Part shown: positions 58,705 through 64,000 of the stretch, one piece after another
Position numbering within the stretch: the stretch's first letter is position 1
Layout of the letters: the number at the start of each line of letters is the position of its first letter
NCBI GenBank assembly: GCA_903813345.2
Contig: CAIIXF020000012.1
Coordinates: forward strand, 13,684,932 to 13,748,931
Length of the DNA: 64,000 bases
Reading direction: 5' to 3'
DNA from: Owenia fusiformis
Taxonomy: Eukaryota; Annelida; Polychaeta; Sabellida; Oweniidae
Notes under the pieces: generated by a model
The model's database searches: none
What the model was told of the DNA's origin: nothing
The model's input: only the letters and a program-made list of their open reading frames with translations
Position numbers and translations under genes: made by a program

Positions 58705-59479
58705 GGTTGCTCTATACAGCATTATGTAGCGGAAGCAATTCTACAAATCATACTATTCCTAATCTAAAAGAACATTTATCATTCAGTATATTTTTAAGCA
58801 ACACATGTAAAATAACAATATGAAGATATTACACATCAATTATCAAATTAATACTTTTGACTGTTCACTAATCTTTTTTATTTCAATCTAGAATTGGAAA
58901 AGTGAATTCTCAGTTTAATTTGAAGTTTATTAACTGACGCGGGAAGGAATATCACTGGAAAGACATAAACATGACTGGGTTTAGTGGGGGGGTAAGGGTG
59001 TTACATATGATGCCCAGTTAGTAGCCCATGTTGTTTCGATGGAGTTGTCACTAAATTCTCGACATATCAAGATATTGAATGGTGCGAGATAAAATCTATT
59101 TGGCATGAAATTAGTGTTTTGACACTCACTTCACCTTTCATATAGTTTAAATCATTAATTAGAATGAATGTGACAGGAAAGAACAGCTAAGTACTTATTG
59201 CCCTTTTAAAATATAAACAAGTATATTAGGAATTCAGGCAACTCTTGTAAATCGATAAGAAAATATCTATTTGAGAACCAAAATCAAATCAACAGATTGG
59301 TTAAATGTTTAAAACATCTGTTTCAATCATGCAAACAACAATATCTGCTAGTGAATATCAAGAGAATGATATATTTTTATATTTTTGCTTTAACTAAATA
59401 TATGATCTAAGGAAGTAATATTTGATATTTTATCATTTCAGTTGTAGTGTTGTGAAACTTGGATAGCAGAACACTTTTG

Positions 59480-59830
59480 GCTAAATTCAAGACATTGAAT
59501 ATTATGCAAATGAACATTGTATATTATGCAAATGAGTCATGTGACCCTTGAACAAAAGTGTGATGATAAGATCTTATGAAATAGTAAAAGTAATAACTTT
59601 GCTACTTTTTTCAATTGATCATTAGAAATATCATATAATATGAGGTTATGTTTTTGATTAGGTTTACAAATTCGGTTTAGAGGAATTCTGTTATACATTT
59701 CAAATTTAAATCGTTTAATGAATTCAGAAGACTACATATGTTTGGATAATAGCTACATGATCATAAGTGCAATCAATGCTTTTGTTTTCATAACAACCTG
59801 TTGTGACCAGGATGACCATTAAAGATTGGT
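59480..59830 (+). repeat. Dispersed repeat with paired ATGCAAAT motifs, copy 2
   Basis: Matches copy 1 closely for 73 bp, then more loosely to the AACCTGTTGTGACCAGGAT block (TCTGTTGTGATCAAAAAG in copy 1). Confidence 0.7.
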
Positions 59831-60120
59831 GTTAACAGCTTTCTCTTTGTTGTTAGAATGGTCAAAATGAAATTATTCTTATAAATGTTTGATTGCTGAT
59901 ATCTACATTTTTTCTGTAGTTTTGTTCATAATTTTTAAGTTTTTGCATTGATACAAGAAATATCCCTGCAAGATCAAACTAGATGAAGAAGTAGAATAAA
60001 AGCACTTTCATTCCTAGTGGGGGGGGAGTTGAGGCCATTTATATGTAGCTACTTACTTTAAAATAAGAGCATGACATCTCAAAAAGGCCTTAAATGTGTT
60101 GGAAATAATATTTGGGCCTT

Positions 60121-60614
60121 ACACCCCAGTCACATTTCCCACGGCCGCCATGCGGTCTATCATTTCTGCAGCCAGTAGCTTTTCTACGCTCGCCATAGAA
60201 TTTCTGCGCTCTCATACTTTTGCAGTCACATTTCCCACGGCAGCCGCACGGTGAATTTTCAATTTCTGTTGATAAATAATACTTTTTTTTATTTTATTTA
60301 CATCAGGACAATTTGTAGATGTTATTCATATAGTGCTAGGATGTAATATCAAATGAAAAGTGATCGTGAAACATAGACAAATAATGATTCAATCTTGTTG
60401 AGCCAGTTGATTTCTACGGGCACCGCAGAAATGAAAAATATTATAACTCCGAGTTATAATTTCTACGCCTTCCCTGTGGCCTGTAAAAATCTGCATACGC
60501 CGTACGGAGACCGCAAGGCGCCCATAGTTTTCCTACGCTCGCCGCAGAAATTCACCGATTTAATTGATCTGCGGTCAGCTTACGGCCGCCGTGCGACAAA
60601 TGTGACTGGGGTGT
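60121..60614. mobile_element. 494-bp MITE ACACCCCAGTCACATTT
   Basis: Inverted ends ACACCCCAGTCACATTT/AAATGTGACTGGGGTGT are followed by GC-rich CGGCCGCC blocks in both arms. A partial repeat of the left arm (CAGTCACATTTCCCACGGC) at about 60225 shows an internal duplication. Confidence 0.8.
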
Positions 60615-62355
60615 TACTATTTGCAAAATATGGAGTACCAATTTGTAAACCAAAATCACAGTAATTTTCAATTTTACAGTATTTGGAGTAGCTCTTAGCT
60701 CATTTTTATTGAAAAAATATCTACTTCTAGATTCATGAACTTTGTAATCTATGATGCTATTATGTATGTTAATGTCCATTTAAAACATATATGAGCTTCA
60801 CAATAACATCCGTACCAGTCGCGTTTCCAGGAAGAAAATAGCAATGATGCAAAAAATATTTCCAAACCTGTTAAAAAGCTCTGAAGTTTGCCTTGTCTGC
60901 CTCTTCCTGGCTATGCTACAATATTTCCATTATACAGATTTCAAAATGGCATAATGTAACTCAGTCAGAAATAGGAATGTAAATTATTTGTCAAAACTTT
61001 GAATGTAAAGTTATATTTATACCGGTCCGTCTTCTCGCTGCAAGCAGGATGAAATTCTTTGTCACAAAGTTTGGCATTTTTTATAAAATCAAACGCGTGT
61101 CATTGAAACTCACAAGATGTAAATGGCATGTCATTTACATCATACCTTGATGGGGAAAATAGATCTTATATGTTAGAAGTACTAAATAAAAGTTATTGAA
61201 AATGAGACAGTCGTTCTTGAGAGAAAAGAGTATAAATGCGCATTTAGAGAGTTTTGGTCCGTTTAAAAATCTGTAAAAAATTGGGGTACTTAAAAGCATC
61301 GGGAGGCATCATATATTTCAAATTAGACACGAGGAAGTCAATATTGAGCAAGTTATGGCTGTTTTAAATTCAAATAAAACCGTTAACCCGTACCGGTCCA
61401 GCTTTTGACCCGTACCGGTCAATTTTCGTTAGCTGCGTATACCAAGGGTGTAATTGATAAAAGTTATATTTAATTATATTTCTTATAATATCTATTACTA
61501 CATTGATTAAGTAATATGTCTTATAGGATGTTAAAAAAAGTGGAATGATTCAACTGATTTCTTTTTAACTCATCAGAACTGAGAATGATTACATTTATAA
61601 TCGCATTATTGAAATAACACTTATGTATGTAATACAAATGTATGAAGAGGCATAATTTTCTCATGAATTAATAGTCTTTGATGTCAAAGAAATAAAACAT
61701 GTCTGGACTTTATTACAACATCCACATTAAATTAACTCATTATATTTTGATCATAAGGAGGTGATATCTTGTGATTAAAATAAGGCATCGAGCAATCCTA
61801 ATATACTCTAATATAAACTGGTCATAAGATCTGTCTTAAGACATTGGCTGGTGGAAGTGAGTTTGACATAAATTTTTCAATGATCACATGACTCATTTGC
61901 ATAATTTTCTATGATTGTTTGCATAATTTTCTATTGCTTGAATTTTGTAAACATGAAACTTTGAATCAAACATGATTAATTCTTTAAGCAATTTACATCT
62001 GTACTTGAATCTAAAGTTAGCATTAACTTTATAGCGGAATCAATTGGTGAATGATCTTGCGTTTTCATACTAAAGTTTGTTTTGGAGTTTTTTCTTATAG
62101 TTTTATGTATTTAAAGTTATTTAAGAGACAGGGCCCTTTTTCTAAAGCCCTTTTTAAAAAAATAATTGAGATTACAGAGGATACCCATTATTACTGCTTT
62201 TTAACACAATGTTAACAGAAAATTCAAAATTCAAACTCCTTATCTCACTATAATTCACCCATGGAGAATGGGAATTGAGCAACCAAACTTGGCACAAAGT
62301 TAGATCCAGGGATAAACTCTAATCTTATGGCTTTGATTTTTTTGTGATATCATAT
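60615..62355. other. Non-coding sequence
   Basis: AT-rich. Three ACCGGTC words lie within 60 bp at 61390-61430, with another at 61020. The inverse copy of the ATGCAAAT repeat is at 61874-61952. No gene is seen. Confidence 0.45.
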
Positions 62356-62359
62356 ATTT

Positions 62360-62730
62360 GCCTAGCAACCACATGGCAACCGCCTAAAATAACATATTTT
62401 ACAATATAAATCCACTTAATATATGCTAGGATGCTATAAAACCATTACAAAAAGTCTTCTTATCCTAAAGTACAACAATTTAAACATATCTACAGAAGTG
62501 ACATCATCATGTTGCATAGCAACAACATGGCAACAGGTTACAATGTCCATTTTGACATTTGCAGACCATATACATGTATCTATTATATGTTCACTGCTTT
62601 TGAATCTCTTCCACATTATTTCTTAACATATAGCAAATGTATTGATACAGTTATGTCTGACCATTTTCCCTAGCAATGGCTTGAAATAAAGGTTAATTTT
62701 GCCTTGCAACGACCTAGCAACATCTTAAAA
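62360..62730. repeat. Degenerate repeats with CTAGCAAC/ATGGCAAC motifs
   Basis: CCTAGCAACCACATGGCAAC, GTTGCATAGCAACAACATGG and CCTTGCAACGACCTAGCAAC recur at intervals of about 150-190 bp in similar context (followed by TAAAATA or GTTACAAT). The second contains a palindromic RFX-type X-box. Confidence 0.5.
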
Positions 62731-63031
62731 TAGCAGTGTTTCTCATAAGAATTTCACTATATATCCACTATATGTACTTGAAGAAAATCAATATATATGT
62801 CTTTTATAATCTATAAAGCTTTATGGTTGCATACTTAAAAATCTTTAGTCTCTTGTATAAAGCATGATGGGACATTTCTTGTCTTATGTATATCAAATTG
62901 CAATTCATGTTTCAGTTCTGAGATAAAGTAAACACGAAATATTCATCACATTGATACTTGATACAGTTTCAGCATTGATACCCCTAAGATAATACATGTA
63001 CTTTATTTTGATGAATTGCTTCAATTTCCTT

Positions 63032-63883
63032 TGCAGGTGCATAGTTCGATGCAGTAGAATGTACCGCAGCAGTTCCCTTTGGAGTCACATTTGGTGCATC
63101 CACATTTAATTATGACTTTACATGCTTTGGATGCTTGGGCAATATTGTCCATCTGGGCACCCACAATCCTGATGGGCTCCTAAACCATCCCCATAGGCTT
63201 GGTGAAGGAAGAACTGGATCCACTATATATCACTGCCCCCATACATGTGATTCTTGTCAAAAGGGCACTTATAAGATCATTACATAAGTTCCATTGCTTG
63301 AAAACTGTCACGTTGCTATGATGGTAAAATGCAGATGTGGTATCAGTTCCAGTAAGGGCATGGAACATTGGCAGCGCACATGATCTTTGTGGTCATAGTG
63401 CTCAAGCAAATTCATAAATTGGAATGTAGCGTTAGTTTTGCGTTTCAAAAATGCTACATAGATCTCAATCTGTAGCTCAGAGGCACAGGCTATTAGGCTA
63501 TCACAACATTACTGCCCACCGTTCTTACCATAAATGTCCTGCAACCTTTTCCGACACCATGAGACACATCCAAAAATATATGTGTATCTGCCTCTTCCTG
63601 GGAGCAGGGACTATTATGTCATAATTAGCAGGATTACTGATGCACTCTCCTTCAATGGTTGAGACAAAGACTCTATCGTCTGCCATAATATTTATTGTAA
63701 CAGTTGCTAGTAGTGCAAAGAACTCTATCTTGTTGTCATTGTTTCTGAGAAATCCTATCCTAACACCAAACTACCAAGCAATTAATTTGCAAGCGTTCTT
63801 GGACACGCCCTGCTGGGATACATAAACCCCATATGCTGGGTTCAGTGGAATAATTCTATCCAAATGTGGAAAATTAACAATGT
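63032..63883 (-). pseudogene. Decayed repeat-associated protein with ADTR / HALTGTDTTS motifs
   Basis: Read on the minus strand, the frames carry in order: FLRNNDNKIEFFALLATVTI (about 63740-63690), EEADTHIFLDVSHG with a following VRTV strand (about 63590-63500), FHALTGTDTTSAFYHHSN (about 63366) and a Cys-rich tail KCGCTKCDSKGNCC (about 63110-63060). These blocks, in this order, recur in many uncharacterised metazoan multicopy proteins (from memory: ADTR, then VRTVDTDVVVL, then HALTGCDTTSSF, then a CxC tail). Frameshifts separate the blocks and stops occur, so this copy is dead. Its biochemical function is unknown to me. Confidence 0.65.
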
Positions 63884-64000
63884 CATGAGGCAGATACACA
63901 TATGTTTTTGCATGTGTCTCATGGTTTCGGAAAAAGTTGCAGGACATTTATGATAAGATCAGTGGACAGTAATGTTATTGTGATAGCTTTAGCCTGTGCC
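63884..64000 (+). pseudogene. Inverted partial copy of the ADTR-motif protein
   Basis: Plus-strand reading gives EADTHMFLHVSHGFGKSCRT and then IRSVDSNVIVIALAC. It is the inverse of 63483-63598 with about 90% identity by eye, and it runs off the window. Confidence 0.65.

Overview
The window is AT-rich metazoan nuclear DNA. Spliced genes with GT-AG introns, LINE, Gypsy and tyrosine-recombinase retroelements, many short inverted-repeat elements and a satellite array all point to an invertebrate. A marine lophotrochozoan such as a mollusc is my guess, but no sequence marker fixes the phylum. Two 500-base runs of N (35684-36183, 52272-52771) mark assembly gaps, both next to or inside satellite DNA.

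Layout. 1-2361: truncated Ty3/Gypsy element (gag, protease, RT, part of RNase H) with one frameshift and one stop. About 3990-10000, minus strand: DIRS-type element with a spliced gag, a small signal-peptide/TM ORF lying mostly in the gag intron, an RT-RNase H ORF and a broken tyrosine recombinase. 10220-13991: two foldback-like elements whose inverted arms are 16-bp minisatellites, with a CTATCACACC inverted-repeat element between them. 14-21 kb: mostly non-coding repeat-derived sequence. 21-22 kb: a TA-flanked 1.07-kb mariner-like element.

Host genes occupy 22.2-35.4 kb. They are the last two exons of a class A GPCR (+), a five-exon PGAM5-like histidine phosphatase (-, 29745 to 24223, 317 aa) and, head to head with it, a four-exon paralogue (+, 30341 to 35361, 316 aa). 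I assembled both PGAM5-like genes from splice sites; all phases agree and both frames stay open. Each encodes an N-terminal membrane anchor, a coiled-coil stalk, a WDxNWD-like motif and a phosphoglycerate-mutase fold. The minus-strand protein keeps the catalytic RHG histidine, the conserved Arg and the second His. The plus-strand paralogue has lost the RHG arginine and the second His (now Pro), so it looks like a pseudoenzyme. Their introns hold several inverted-repeat elements, one of them inserted 3 nt past a splice donor.

36.2-55.7 kb is a nested structure. A satellite of 186-bp monomers, arranged as a three-monomer (558-bp) higher-order repeat, was hit by a 5'-truncated L1/Tx1-type LINE (13-bp target duplication, poly-A tail). 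That LINE was later split in frame by a 10,744-bp element with about 1.43-kb terminal inverted repeats and a 4-bp TATA duplication. The big element shows no convincing gene. 55.7-63.0 kb is non-coding sequence with palindromes and dispersed repeats. 63.0-64.0 kb holds a decayed copy, partly inverted-duplicated, of a repeat-associated protein with ADTR and HALTGCDTTS-type motifs.
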